Positions 16,128 through 25,177 are shown, counted from the stretch's first letter. The stretch is DNA of 36,791 nucleotides from Planctomycetaceae bacterium (GCA_015062085.1 SUVI01000016.1:1-36791), one strand, 5' to 3'. Numbers and translations are program-made. Notes: generated from the sequence alone by a model not told the origin.

Positions 16128-18815
16128 ATGAAGAGACCAACGCATTCCCGTTTCCGTTTTTTCCGGACGTTCCATTCATCCGTTCAGCGCCATTCGTGCC
16201 ATTCGTTCCTTTTGCTCTTCCTGCTCGCAGTCCACACCTTTTCGGAATGGCTCCCGACGGTCAGCGCCTCAGAATTCCGCGTCATTTCACCACGCCATGA
16301 AGTCCGGCTGGCCGAGCGGCAGGAGATCGCGCTTCCGGCGGAACTCTTTTTTTCCGGCCGGTATTCCAAGCAGAACGAAACGGTTTTCGAGCTGCGTCTT
16401 GAAGTCCAAAACGAACATTGCGGCTGGACGCTCATCGACCCGCGCAGTGTTTACCTGACAGACGGTACGCAAAAGCTCTTTCCGGAACCGTACTGCGACA
16501 TGGAAAAGGGGAACTGCGGCAGGATCGCGCCGGAAGAGGAACTCCTTCTGCGTTTCCGCGTGCCGAAAGAGCAGAAGGAAATGCTGCGGAAAGACGGTCC
16601 ATTGCATCTGGTCCTCGCGACCGGGATCACGAGCTGGGAAACGCCTTCCGGTCCGTTTTTTCTGGAAGTTTGGACGGGTGAGAAAATGCGCGTGAATGCC
16701 GAAACGGACACGTGCGATCGGATCTGCCGAGTGAGCGAAACGGGCCTCTCGAACGTAAAAAAGGCAGTCTTGAAACTCTCGACCGGTGAAAAAATGGAGT
16801 CGGAAACGCCGCAGTTCCGGTTTCGCTTTCCGCTCCTTCCGGCAGGTGAAGATTCCTTTGATGCCCTCCTGACGCTTGAGCTGACCGATGGCACTCAGCG
16901 TACGCAGACCATCACGTTCACCGCCCGTCCGCTTCCCAAATGCGCACCGATGGAACGCGGCGAGATCCTCGTCGGAACGTGCTTTTACCCGGCGATCCCG
17001 GACGGAAAAACAGACACTCCGGAAAAAAAAGCTGTCGACCGAACCATCACGGCCTGGGACGCTCCGAAACTCCCCAACTCGCGGTACTGCCATGAATTCG
17101 TCGATGATTTTCTTGCCGACCCGTGGGGAAATCTGGCGGTCTTCTGGCCGCTGACTCCCGGTCCATCGGCAGAAAGTCCAGACGTTTCGGAAGAGTACAC
17201 GCGGAAACTGGCAGATGCGGGGATCTACTCTATGAGCATTTACCAGCACGTTTCGCGCGAGAAAGCACGCCGGCTTGCCGAAGCGGGAAAAGACCGATTT
17301 TTCCTTCAGAACAATATCGGGGAGTACGCCGGTTACCTTTACCAGGGGATCGGATCTGCGAGAGCTTGCGGAGTCCCGAAAGCCGGAGACCTGAAAGATG
17401 CCCGTTCCTTTTTCGTGGACGACTACATTCGGCGCGGTGTGCGTCGGTACGAAACGAGCTACCCGTACATTTTTTCGACCTCCGGGTCCACGCTGGCAAA
17501 CTACGAACTGGAAGGCGGGATCCATTTCATCTGCTCGGAACTTTACGCCATCGGCGCCCAAAACCTTGCGTGGGCCAGCTCCGAGATGCGGGCAGCTGCA
17601 CGAAAATGGAAGCCGGAATACTGGGGCGGTTGGCTCGCTCACGAATGGCAGACGGGTGCGATCCCATACCAGACAGAGCAGAAATTCCTGCTTCTTCGTG
17701 CCGGACTTTTCCAGCAGTACCTTCTCGGCAGCTCGCTGATGATCCTAGAATCGGGAAGCCAGACAACGCAGGCGGGATACTACACAGCCGACTCCGGCAA
17801 ACGAAACTACGGATACGAAGAAACCCCGCCGCAGCGATACCGTGAAGAAATGCGCCGTTTCTGGAACTTTGTCCGAACGTCTCCCCAAAGGAAGGGAACT
17901 CCGGAAACGCGGATCGCGGCCGTCTTGGGGAATTGTGACGCATACGTGGGACTTTACCTTCCCGGAATGCCGGTCTGGGCACAGCATGAAAAAGCGGAAG
18001 AAGACTCGCGCTGGCGGTACGGCGATGCACAGAAAAGCTCAAAACTGCTTCAGGACATTTTTTTCCCGCTCGCACAAGGCGCCCTCGCACCGTACCCGAA
18101 CAGCTGGCTGGCCGGGAATCCCTACGGACAGACCGACGTCGTGGGGATCGACGACTTGACCCGCATTCAGGATCTGGAACGCTACCAGCTTTTGATCTAC
18201 GGCGGCTGGAATTCCATGACTCCGCACATTTGGAAACTTCTGGAGGAGTACGTGCGTCAGGGAGGCACCCTGATCCTTGCCGTGCCGCATCTCTCAACGC
18301 GGACAGACTGCGAAGGAAAGGATCACACCGTCCAGGATCTGATCTGCGGCGGGAAACTTGAGGGACTTTTGAACATCGAGATTACCGGCAAAACGCAGCT
18401 CGCGTCTCCTGAATTCGGTCCGGTTCACGAATACGCGGCTGAATTTCGTTTTCTGGATGAAAAGGCGAGACCGGAGATCCTCCAGACCATCGGCGGGAAA
18501 CCGATCTGGCTCCGGCAAACGCATGGGAAAGGCGCCGTTCTTCTCTTTTTGGGGTGGGAGTACCCGGGAAAAGACACACTCGCACCATACTATGCGCCGC
18601 AGATCCGGGAAACGGCAGAACGCATGAAGGGGGAGATCTTCATCGAAACCGAGGCAGAAGAAGACCGCGCGTACTTCTCGTGGGCCGTCTATGAAGACTG
18701 TGTTTACGTGCTGAATCTGCACTGTCTGGAAGCCAAAGAATGCACCGTCCGACTGCAAGACCGCTCCGTCCCGCTCCGTCTTGGACCGGCAGAGATGCGG
18801 CGGATCGAACGGTGA
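16128..18815 (+). CDS. Large secreted glycoside-hydrolase-like protein of unknown specificity
   Basis: An 895-residue protein with a long basic N terminus and hydrophobic signal core (cleavage probably after PTVSAS, about residue 48). The first 260 residues look like beta-rich accessory domains. The middle (about 275-600) resembles a TIM barrel, with acidic strand-end candidates Glu460/Glu462 in NYELEGG and Glu541 in MILESGS. A Rossmann-like region (about 680-730, QLLIYGGWNSM then GGTLILAVPH) resembles the amidotransferase-like trimerisation domain of family 42 beta-galactosidases. A small beta domain ends the protein. I start at ATG 16128; an upstream TTG (16032) would add an implausible leader. 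The family assignment is inference: no single signature is decisive. Confidence 0.75.
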   Translation: MKRPTHSRFRFFRTFHSSVQRHSCHSFLLLFLLAVHTFSEWLPTVSASEFRVISPRHEVRLAERQEIALPAELFFSGRYSKQNETVFELRLEVQNEHCGWTLIDPRSVYLTDGTQKLFPEPYCDMEKGNCGRIAPEEELLLRFRVPKEQKEMLRKDGPLHLVLATGITSWETPSGPFFLEVWTGEKMRVNAETDTCDRICRVSETGLSNVKKAVLKLSTGEKMESETPQFRFRFPLLPAGEDSFDALLTLELTDGTQRTQTITFTARPLPKCAPMERGEILVGTCFYPAIPDGKTDTPEKKAVDRTITAWDAPKLPNSRYCHEFVDDFLADPWGNLAVFWPLTPGPSAESPDVSEEYTRKLADAGIYSMSIYQHVSREKARRLAEAGKDRFFLQNNIGEYAGYLYQGIGSARACGVPKAGDLKDARSFFVDDYIRRGVRRYETSYPYIFSTSGSTLANYELEGGIHFICSELYAIGAQNLAWASSEMRAAARKWKPEYWGGWLAHEWQTGAIPYQTEQKFLLLRAGLFQQYLLGSSLMILESGSQTTQAGYYTADSGKRNYGYEETPPQRYREEMRRFWNFVRTSPQRKGTPETRIAAVLGNCDAYVGLYLPGMPVWAQHEKAEEDSRWRYGDAQKSSKLLQDIFFPLAQGALAPYPNSWLAGNPYGQTDVVGIDDLTRIQDLERYQLLIYGGWNSMTPHIWKLLEEYVRQGGTLILAVPHLSTRTDCEGKDHTVQDLICGGKLEGLLNIEITGKTQLASPEFGPVHEYAAEFRFLDEKARPEILQTIGGKPIWLRQTHGKGAVLLFLGWEYPGKDTLAPYYAPQIRETAERMKGEIFIETEAEEDRAYFSWAVYEDCVYVLNLHCLEAKECTVRLQDRSVPLRLGPAEMRRIER

Positions 18816-18844
18816 GGCAAAAGACCGTCAATGCGGACGAACGC

Positions 18845-21800
18845 TCAGAGTCCGTAGGCCTGTGCGAGGATCCGGATGGGGTGAAGGACGGATTTCGTGT
18901 TTTTGTGCATCATCTGGATCCGGCAGGCACTGCACTCCGTCGCCCCCAGCTGGATCGTCGGGTCACGCATCCACGCTTGAAGCGGACGGCCGATCTTGAG
19001 ACTCGCGGAGTAATTTTTCGCCAGCATTCCGTAAAAACCGCCCATCCCGCAGCATCCGTGAGGCGACTGGATCAGTTCAAGCCCCGGAATGAGACGAAGC
19101 AAATGCGTGGACGGCGCGCCGATCTTCAGTGCCCGGAGTCGGCATGACGCATGGTATCCGACGCGGAGTTCCCTGCGCAGTTTCGGTATCTTGAGCAGTT
19201 GATCCACGTGCAGTTTGTAGAGGTACTCGCTGACCTCAAAACAATGCCGAGCGACCAGCTCAATGTCTTCGTTTTCAGGGTAAGTCTGCGGAAATTCCCA
19301 CCGAAATGCCAGCGCGGCTGCTGGTTCCGAGACGACAACGTCGTATCCCTGCCGCACATAGTCCGCCAAAATTGCAGCATTTCGATAGACCTGCGTCTTG
19401 ACGTAGTCGCTTCTTCCCAGCATGACTGCAGTGATCCCGCTGCCGTCCTGATGCTGAGGCACGACCAACGGCACATTATTGTGCTGAAAGACCTGCAGAA
19501 CGGACCGCGCAACGGAAGAATCAAAATGATTCGCGTAAGTATCGACAAAATAGACGGCTTTTCCCTGAATCCCCGTCGTATTGTCCAGAAAAACAGGATG
19601 CTCCGAAACGGGCGTTTCAAACGGATTGGGAGCCAAGAGCGTCGGATTTTTCTGAAGTTTTTCCAAAAAAGACCGCGTTTCCAGCTTTGGGATCGTTCGC
19701 TCTCTGGAAATGCCGAAACTTTTCTCGATCAGCCAGCGCAGCCATCCGGTAGAAAACGCAAGATTCGCGAGGTACGGGAATCGATGAAAGCGTTTTACCC
19801 AGAGATCCAGCCGAACGAGTGACGTCTCGTAAAAGTCGAGTCCATGCGCTTTTGCCCAGGATTCTTTTGCACAGCGAACGAGGTAGGGAACGTCGACGCC
19901 GGACGCACACTCGATCCGGCAGGAATGGCACTGGATGCACTGATTCATGATGAACCGAAACGCATCGTCGCCCAGTTCCGTTACGTCAAGCGTTTCGCTC
20001 ACGAGACCGGCCATGAGATTTGCCTTGGCTCGCGGGGATGAAAATTCACTGCAGTCGTAGCGAAAGACCGGGCAGGCACGGCAAGAACTCTCCGTTCCGC
20101 GGCATTTCGCGCAGCCGCTGCATCGCTCTGTGATTTTTTGGATCTTCTCCGGACGCCAAGCCAGCCCAATGTGGGTCAGAGGCTCCATTTTCTCGCACTC
20201 ATCCCCATTTTTTTCACATTCAGAGGCCCGCGAAACACCATCCTTCACGTAGGTTTCATCTGCCAGATCGTCGAACGCATCGCCAAGGATCTCTCGAACT
20301 TTTTCCATCACCAGAATGGAAGATTCCCGTCCGCAGAAGGAACTGGAATCCGCATTCATGACCACGGCATCATCCAGAACATTTGAGGAGCCTGCAGTAT
20401 CGCGGCGCGTTTCCGGTTCCGATTTCAGCTGCGGTTCCGGTTTCAGCTGCTCGCTGGACGCATTTCCCGCGGTTTCCCGACGCTTTTTGGCCAGCGCAGC
20501 CGACTCGAGGATCTCACCATTTGGGAAGTGTTCCGACTTTCGAAAACTCTCAGCGAAAACGCGTTTCTCCGTCTCCGTTTCGACCGCGGAAACGCACTCT
20601 GGATCCCGCTCCAGCTCTTTCCGCTCCAGCTCTTTCCGCTCCAGCTCTTTCCGCTCCAGCTCTTTCCGCTCCAGCGAAAACGCAGCGGCAGGCCGGATCG
20701 CGCGGCGCCAGAGGAGCTCCATTGGCGCGGGAAACTCTTTTTTGTCGATCTCCGACCCCATTTTTCCCGGCTGAAAAAGAAGAAACGGATCAAAAATCTT
20801 CTTGATGGCACACGTGATCTCGTATTTCGGATGGTCGAAAAGCGGCATCCAGTACTTCCAGCCAAGTCCAAGACCATTTTCCGTTCCGATCGTTCCGTTC
20901 ATTTCGTGTACGAGACGGTAGTATTCATGGGCAAAACGCAGGAGCTTGGCACCTTCTTCTTCACGAAAGAGATCGACGAGGGGCTGAAGGCGCACCTGCC
21001 CTTGGATCGCATGCGAAAAAAATGCCGCCGTCAGTTCATGCTTCCGAAGCAGTTCCTGGATCCTGAGAAAAAATTCATGCAGCCGCGCCGGCATGACAGC
21101 CGCATCCTCGACGAACGTGTTTCGGACCGGCTTTCCCTTTCCAAACTGCACAGAAGGTTCAAATGTCCGTGCGAGTTCCCAGAAAAAGGAAGCCTCCGTA
21201 TCGTCAGCCGAAACGAGCATCTGAAACGCCAGCTCCTTCTGCCGGATCAGTTTTTCCGAAAGAGAGCGCAGCCGATTTAGGAGACTGAACTGAGCAGAAT
21301 CGGTCAGCTCGACCAAAAGAGCCGCCTCTGTTTTTTCCGGAAACATCGTGTCGAAACGAACGTCCCGTTCTGCTGCAAGATGCAGATACCGCCGGTCGAT
21401 CAACTCACACGCATCCGGATGAAACGGCAGGAGAAGCTGTACGGACTGCATTGCTTTCTCCATGCTGTCAAAAAACAAAAGCAGAGTTTTCCGCACCGCC
21501 GGGATCTCCGGAAGGCGGAGTTTGACGGCAGAAATGACTCCAAGCGTACCTTCCGCCCCCGCGATCAGACGCGCTATATTCAGGCGGTTTCCGTTCTGTA
21601 TGTTCGTCCAGTACGCCATTTTGTCGATGACTCGCGGCGTACGCAGTGTCCCCTGCTGAACGTTGAATTCATTCAAGACGTGCGTAATGGAATTCAGGAT
21701 CCACTTTTTCTCTTCCTGCGGCGTAAAAAACGGCTCCGGCTCTGCCAGTTTTTCCGGATTAAAGATCTCTTCGCTCTCTCCGTTGACGGAAGGAAATGCG

Positions 21801-22441
21801 AAATTCGGCGCAGAAGTACGTTCCGCCGATGCGGTCTCTTCGTCCCCGTTTGGAAAACTTCCTGAATGCTCCGGAACATCAAAAAGCTCCTGACTGGAAA
21901 ACTTCACGATGTTACCGTTTGCCGTGACCATTTCCAGCTCAAGGATCCAGTCGGACGGACGTCCAAAAGAGAGCCATCGGCTTCCGTACCCGTCCAGAGA
22001 AAGCAGTCCGCCGATCGTATTTGGCCAGGAATGACCTGCGCCGGGAAGAAACTGGCGACGATGCGGCCGAAGGATCTCATTCAGGCGTGAGCACTGCATC
22101 CCAGCCTGCACTTCCAGCACATTCGACTCCGCGTCGTAACGCAGAAGACGCCGCATATAGCGCGACATATCGAGCACGATCCCGTCTCCGAGAGCTGCGC
22201 CGACGCAATTGCTCCCCGAGCCGCGGGGATGAACGCTCAAACCGTTTCTCCGTGCGTAGCGGATGACCGAAACGATGTCCATCGTCGTGCGCGGGAAAAC
22301 GACACACGCCGGCTGGATCTCGTAAAGTCCCGCATCTGTCGCGTACGCCTGCGTACTGACCGAATCTGCAAAAACGTCTCCGTCGATCAGACCGCGCAGA
22401 TCATCCTGGATCCGTTCGCCCTTGGGGTCCAGCATCGCCAT
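18845..22441 (-). CDS. FAD-linked oxidase fused to iron-sulfur and CCG domains (YdiJ/GlpC-like)
   Basis: A 1198-residue fusion. It comprises an FAD-binding PCMH-type domain (about 40-190, with HPRGSGSN and PNTIGGLLSLDGYGS), an FAD-oxidase C-terminal domain (about 315-560, ending FDPFLLFQPGKMG), a cysteine module at 774-790, a ferredoxin-like CIQCHSCRIEC (835-845), and a CCG domain with HASC (1100), GCCGMGGF (1130-1131) and ECSAC (1170-1173). This layout resembles D-lactate or D-2-hydroxyglutarate dehydrogenases such as YdiJ. Two low-complexity insertions are unusual: about 190-245, and about 585-755, which includes KELER repeats. The first cysteine module has odd spacing (C-x2-C-x2-C-x6-C-x2-CP). 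The frame opens at ATG 22441, but ATG 22435 has better spacing to GGAG. The substrate is unknown. Confidence 0.9.
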   Translation of the reverse strand: MAMLDPKGERIQDDLRGLIDGDVFADSVSTQAYATDAGLYEIQPACVVFPRTTMDIVSVIRYARRNGLSVHPRGSGSNCVGAALGDGIVLDMSRYMRRLLRYDAESNVLEVQAGMQCSRLNEILRPHRRQFLPGAGHSWPNTIGGLLSLDGYGSRWLSFGRPSDWILELEMVTANGNIVKFSSQELFDVPEHSGSFPNGDEETASAERTSAPNFAFPSVNGESEEIFNPEKLAEPEPFFTPQEEKKWILNSITHVLNEFNVQQGTLRTPRVIDKMAYWTNIQNGNRLNIARLIAGAEGTLGVISAVKLRLPEIPAVRKTLLLFFDSMEKAMQSVQLLLPFHPDACELIDRRYLHLAAERDVRFDTMFPEKTEAALLVELTDSAQFSLLNRLRSLSEKLIRQKELAFQMLVSADDTEASFFWELARTFEPSVQFGKGKPVRNTFVEDAAVMPARLHEFFLRIQELLRKHELTAAFFSHAIQGQVRLQPLVDLFREEEGAKLLRFAHEYYRLVHEMNGTIGTENGLGLGWKYWMPLFDHPKYEITCAIKKIFDPFLLFQPGKMGSEIDKKEFPAPMELLWRRAIRPAAAFSLERKELERKELERKELERKELERDPECVSAVETETEKRVFAESFRKSEHFPNGEILESAALAKKRRETAGNASSEQLKPEPQLKSEPETRRDTAGSSNVLDDAVVMNADSSSFCGRESSILVMEKVREILGDAFDDLADETYVKDGVSRASECEKNGDECEKMEPLTHIGLAWRPEKIQKITERCSGCAKCRGTESSCRACPVFRYDCSEFSSPRAKANLMAGLVSETLDVTELGDDAFRFIMNQCIQCHSCRIECASGVDVPYLVRCAKESWAKAHGLDFYETSLVRLDLWVKRFHRFPYLANLAFSTGWLRWLIEKSFGISRERTIPKLETRSFLEKLQKNPTLLAPNPFETPVSEHPVFLDNTTGIQGKAVYFVDTYANHFDSSVARSVLQVFQHNNVPLVVPQHQDGSGITAVMLGRSDYVKTQVYRNAAILADYVRQGYDVVVSEPAAALAFRWEFPQTYPENEDIELVARHCFEVSEYLYKLHVDQLLKIPKLRRELRVGYHASCRLRALKIGAPSTHLLRLIPGLELIQSPHGCCGMGGFYGMLAKNYSASLKIGRPLQAWMRDPTIQLGATECSACRIQMMHKNTKSVLHPIRILAQAYGL
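20607..20676. repeat. 15-bp in-frame tandem repeat in the oxidoreductase linker
   Basis: Four perfect copies of CGCTCCAGCTCTTTC plus a partial fifth, in frame, encode the repeated KELER segment (about residues 589-612) in the linker between the FAD and iron-sulfur halves. Confidence 0.97.
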
Positions 22442-22632
22442 CTCTCCATGAAATCAGATCCCGTCAGAAAAAGCCGAAAACCGAAAGCCGCACTCAACAG
22501 TATCCTGCCCGCGACACAGAAAGCCGGCTCTCTGACAAAACCGGTTTTCTGAAAAGACCTACACACGCCGGGCCGTCAGACGTTCCAGTGACGCCCCGTA
22601 AAAAACACACCGTCCGACGACATTTCAGACTG
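22442..22632. other. folE to oxidoreductase gap with one hairpin
   Basis: With the repeat that follows, this makes 318 bp between the two genes. CAGAAAGCCGG (22517-22527) pairs with CCGGTTTTCTG (22541-22551), one position being G-U, around a 13-nt loop. There is no U tract on the minus strand. No gene or clear promoter is seen. Confidence 0.45.
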
Positions 22633-22775
22633 CTTCATGAAATTACTTCATGAAATTACTTCATGAAATTACTTCATGAAATTACTTCATGAAATTACTC
22701 CATGAAATTACTCCATGAAATTACTCCATGAAATTACTCCATGAAATTACTCCATGAAATTACTCCATGAAACTG
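22633..22775. repeat. 13-bp minisatellite, 11 units in two blocks, overlapping the folE stop
   Basis: Five perfect copies of CTTCATGAAATTA (22633-22697) are followed by five perfect copies of CTCCATGAAATTA (22698-22762) and one degenerate unit CTCCATGAAACTG. The variants differ at one base and form separate blocks. The folE stop codon TAA (22760-22762) and its last codons (ME) lie in the array. Each unit contains the 8-bp near-palindrome TTCATGAA or TCCATGAA, so the transcript could form alternative hairpins. Confidence 0.98.
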
Positions 22776-23371
22776 ATCGTCGGAGTATTTCTTCCGCTGA
22801 CTAAAGTCATGAATTCGGCACGCGTCCGCGCGTCCTTCAGGAACGTTCCGCGCATGGCGGAAGTGACGCACGTCGCACCGGGTTTTTTGATCCCTCGGAT
22901 CGCCATGCAGGTGTGCAGCGCCTCAATGACGACTCCGACACCGCTGGCATCCAGCTCATTCATGAGCAGATCTGCGATGGTCGCCGTCATGCGTTCCTGG
23001 ACCTGCGGACGCTGAGAGACGACCTCAACGACACGCGCCAATTTGCTCAGCCCAAGGATCTTTCCGTTCGGCAGGTAACCGATGTGGACCTTTCCCATGA
23101 ACGGAAGAAAATGATGCTCGCACATGCTGTTGAACGAAATATCGCGCACCAAAACGATCTCACTGTAATCCTCGGTAAAGTATTTGTGCAGGTGGATCTT
23201 CGGATCGACACGGAGTCCCTGAAACATTTCCGCGTACATTTTCGCGACCCGTTTCGGCGTTTCCTGAAGTCCTTCACGATCCGGATCTTCACCGACCGCG
23301 ATGAGGATCTCACGAAACGCACGCTCAATACGCGGCAGGTCGACCGATCTTCCCATTTCTGCTTCCGACAT
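22760..23371 (-). CDS. folE: GTP cyclohydrolase I
   Basis: This enzyme converts GTP to 7,8-dihydroneopterin triphosphate, the first step of folate and other pteridine synthesis, as a decamer. The protein is complete and conserved. Zinc ligands are Cys84 and His87 in MCEHHFLPF and Cys155 in HTCMAIRG; the QRPQVQER motif (120-127) and the GIKKPGA segment are present. I chose ATG 23371 over the upstream GTG (23380) because AAGGAG lies 8 nt before the ATG and overlaps the GTG; this gives 203 residues. trxA lies 46 bp upstream on the same strand, so the two are probably co-transcribed. The stop codon falls inside the 13-bp minisatellite. Confidence 0.98.
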   Translation of the reverse strand: MSEAEMGRSVDLPRIERAFREILIAVGEDPDREGLQETPKRVAKMYAEMFQGLRVDPKIHLHKYFTEDYSEIVLVRDISFNSMCEHHFLPFMGKVHIGYLPNGKILGLSKLARVVEVVSQRPQVQERMTATIADLLMNELDASGVGVVIEALHTCMAIRGIKKPGATCVTSAMRGTFLKDARTRAEFMTLVSGRNTPTISFME

Positions 23372-23417
23372 GAAATTCACTCCTTCCCGTTTTCCTGTTT
23401 ATGTGCAGAGGATCTTT

Positions 23418-23741
23418 CTATTTATTTTCGTCAATGATCCCCTGAAGTTTTGCCTTAGACTGCACCCCCACAAGCTGATCGATGAGATCGCCGTTTTTGA
23501 AGACCATGATCGTGGGGATCGTCGTGATGCCGTAGTGGTTGGCGACGTCGTCCGATTCCGAAATATCGACTTTCACCACTTTTGCGACACCGTCATTCGC
23601 GTCCGCGACCGCATCCAGAACTGGTGCCAGCGCACGGCACGGAGCACAGCCGGGGCCCCAGAAATCGACGAGAACGATGCCCGGGAATTCCAGTACTTCT
23701 GCGATAAAATTATCCGAATTGACCTGAAGCGCTTTGCCCAT
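23418..23741 (-). CDS. trxA: Thioredoxin
   Basis: A cytoplasmic thiol-disulfide reductant of 107 residues with no signal peptide. The active site is WGPGCAPC (Cys32, Cys35), that is, CAPC instead of the commoner CGPC. The cis-proline is Pro76 in TTIPT, and the C-terminal FKNGDLIDQLVG segment is typical. The ATG at 23741 has AAGGTG about 5 nt upstream. It is the first gene of a likely trxA-folE unit with a promoter about 170 bp upstream. Confidence 0.97.
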   Translation of the reverse strand: MGKALQVNSDNFIAEVLEFPGIVLVDFWGPGCAPCRALAPVLDAVADANDGVAKVVKVDISESDDVANHYGITTIPTIMVFKNGDLIDQLVGVQSKAKLQGIIDENK

Positions 23742-23910
23742 TTTTCACCTTTCACTTCCTGAGTATCTTTTTTCAAAATGAAACGGGCAGTCCGACTGGT
23801 CTGCAATTTCTGCTGCGGGCTGCACTGCGTTCATTGGGTTCTTCAAATTTTCTACTTCCAGTTTTCTTCTGCTTGTGTTCTGCCTGCATTTTGAAGAAAA
23901 CCTTTTCCTT

Positions 23911-23938
23911 ATTTTACTCGAGAATCTAAAAAAGTCAA
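23911..23938 (-). promoter_or_regulatory. Promoter candidate for trxA-folE
   Basis: On the minus strand TTGACT (23933-23938) is followed after 16 bp by TAAAAT (23911-23916). The leader to trxA would be about 160 nt. It is back to back with the plus-strand promoter at 23979-24007. Confidence 0.65.
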
Positions 23939-23978
23939 GGCCCCAAACGATTCTCTTGCAAATTTCGGGGTGTGGGAG

Positions 23979-24007
23979 TTGAAATGAATTCGATTTTATG
24001 GTAAAAT
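23979..24007 (+). promoter_or_regulatory. Promoter candidate for the double receiver-like gene
   Basis: TTGAAA (23979-23984) is followed after 17 bp by TAAAAT (24002-24007), about 30 bp before the start codon at 24039, which has AAGGAG (24027-24032) 6 nt upstream. Confidence 0.65.
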
Positions 24008-24038
24008 AGGAACGTATCATTTACGCAAGGAGAAAAAA

Positions 24039-25001
24039 ATGAAAAAAGATTCCCGTTCCGTTCACCGTTCCGGATCCGCGGCACCTTGCTTCCTCATTTT
24101 TGGAGACGCAGACCGTCAGGAATTCCGGCTCTGGCGGGAAGCCCTTCCCGAAAATGTCCGTGAACGCGTGATTTGTGCCGAAAGCTGCCCAAGTCTCAAT
24201 GCCGACTCTTTCACCGACGCAAACGAGATGCCGACTCCCGACTTTCTCGTTCTTCTGTGCTCCTGGTCGGGAGAGTTTCAGGACAGTTGGGTACTGGAAC
24301 TCCAAAAAAAGTTTCCCCTCACTCCGATCCTCGCGATCCTCGGAAGCTGGTGCGAGGGGGAGGCGCGGACTGGGACGCCGATCAAGGGTGTGCATCCGGT
24401 CCTCTGGTACGACTTTGCGGTAATGGCGCCGCTGGAATGTTTCGCTTTCGAGAAAGGCTGGGCGTCTATCTGGTCGCTTCCCGTCACGGTACTGCCCGAA
24501 GAACGTGTACTTTTCGAGCTGAAACGGGAAGAAAAATGGAAACTCTTCCGAGTTCCAGCCCTGAATACCGTAAATGCTGAAACAGTTTCGGATCGCCGTC
24601 CTCTGCGTTTCCTGATCGAAAGTGACGATTTCGACCAGTTCATCTTCCTGCGCGATCTGTGTTTGCGGTCGGACTGGAATGGCAGGCCGGTCGAGTTTTT
24701 CAGCTCGTGGCTCGGTAAAAAGGGAGATGCTTCGGAAAACGCAAACGCAAACGCAGACGCAGACGCAAATGTGGACTTTCTTCTTTTTGATCTCCCTGAT
24801 CTCTCTGAAGCGACCGCCGCACGATTCCGCGCTCTTAAGGCTCAAAATCCGGAAGCCGTTCCGATCGCGTTCACAGAATTTCCCCGTCCGGACGAATGGG
24901 AGCTTCTTCGGAAAGAGAACGTCCAGATCTTTCCGAAACCATTCCGCCTCGCCGACTTCCTTTTCTTTTGTCTAGAGCGTCTTTCATGTTCTTTTGTCTA
25001 G
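24039..25001 (+). CDS. Protein with two receiver-like domains, planctomycete-type family
   Basis: The 320 residues look like two response-regulator-receiver folds. The first (about 17-127) lacks the phospho-acceptor (VLLCSW) and carries the striking segment LGSWCEGEARTGTPIKGV (101-118), which I recall from uncharacterised planctomycete proteins. The second (about 189-314) keeps receiver landmarks: acidic pair Asp196-Asp197 in FLIESDD, Asp251 in FLLFDLPD, Thr279 in IAFTE, and Lys300 in KPF. Just before its Asp-bearing strand is a short NANADADAN expansion from a 6-bp repeat (about 24739-24768). There is no output or DNA-binding domain. A 26-bp tandem duplication sets its present C terminus. 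The gene has its own promoter candidate and a good ribosome binding site. Confidence 0.8.
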   Translation: MKKDSRSVHRSGSAAPCFLIFGDADRQEFRLWREALPENVRERVICAESCPSLNADSFTDANEMPTPDFLVLLCSWSGEFQDSWVLELQKKFPLTPILAILGSWCEGEARTGTPIKGVHPVLWYDFAVMAPLECFAFEKGWASIWSLPVTVLPEERVLFELKREEKWKLFRVPALNTVNAETVSDRRPLRFLIESDDFDQFIFLRDLCLRSDWNGRPVEFFSSWLGKKGDASENANANADADANVDFLLFDLPDLSEATAARFRALKAQNPEAVPIAFTEFPRPDEWELLRKENVQIFPKPFRLADFLFFCLERLSCSFV

Positions 25002-25014
25002 AGCGTCTTTCATG
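24963..25014. repeat. 26-bp tandem duplication at the end of the receiver-like gene
   Basis: Two perfect adjacent copies (24963-24988 and 24989-25014), each beginning TTCTTTTG and ending TTTCATG. Because 26 is not a multiple of 3, the second copy is read in a shifted frame and supplies the stop codon. With a single copy the protein would continue as CSITADCAK before stopping. The following 25015-25177 shows no gene. Confidence 0.97.
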
Positions 25015-25177
25015 CAGCATCACTGCCGACTGTGCCAAATGAACCTCAGGAAGTATGAGCAGACGTTCCGAAACAGAAGTTCCCGCAGCCTCGCGGAAAC
25101 GCACGGAATGGGATCTTATGATCGGTTTTGAAAAACATTAAAATTCTGTTTGTCCCGGGTTTTTCCAGCCAAGATCC

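Noticed and set aside
16287..17642. 451-codon minus-strand open frame opposite the glycoside-hydrolase-like gene
   Set aside because: Antisense shadow; the plus-strand protein has a signal peptide and coherent domains.
22633..22775. Possible CRISPR array
   Set aside because: Units are contiguous 13-mers without spacers and no cas genes are present.
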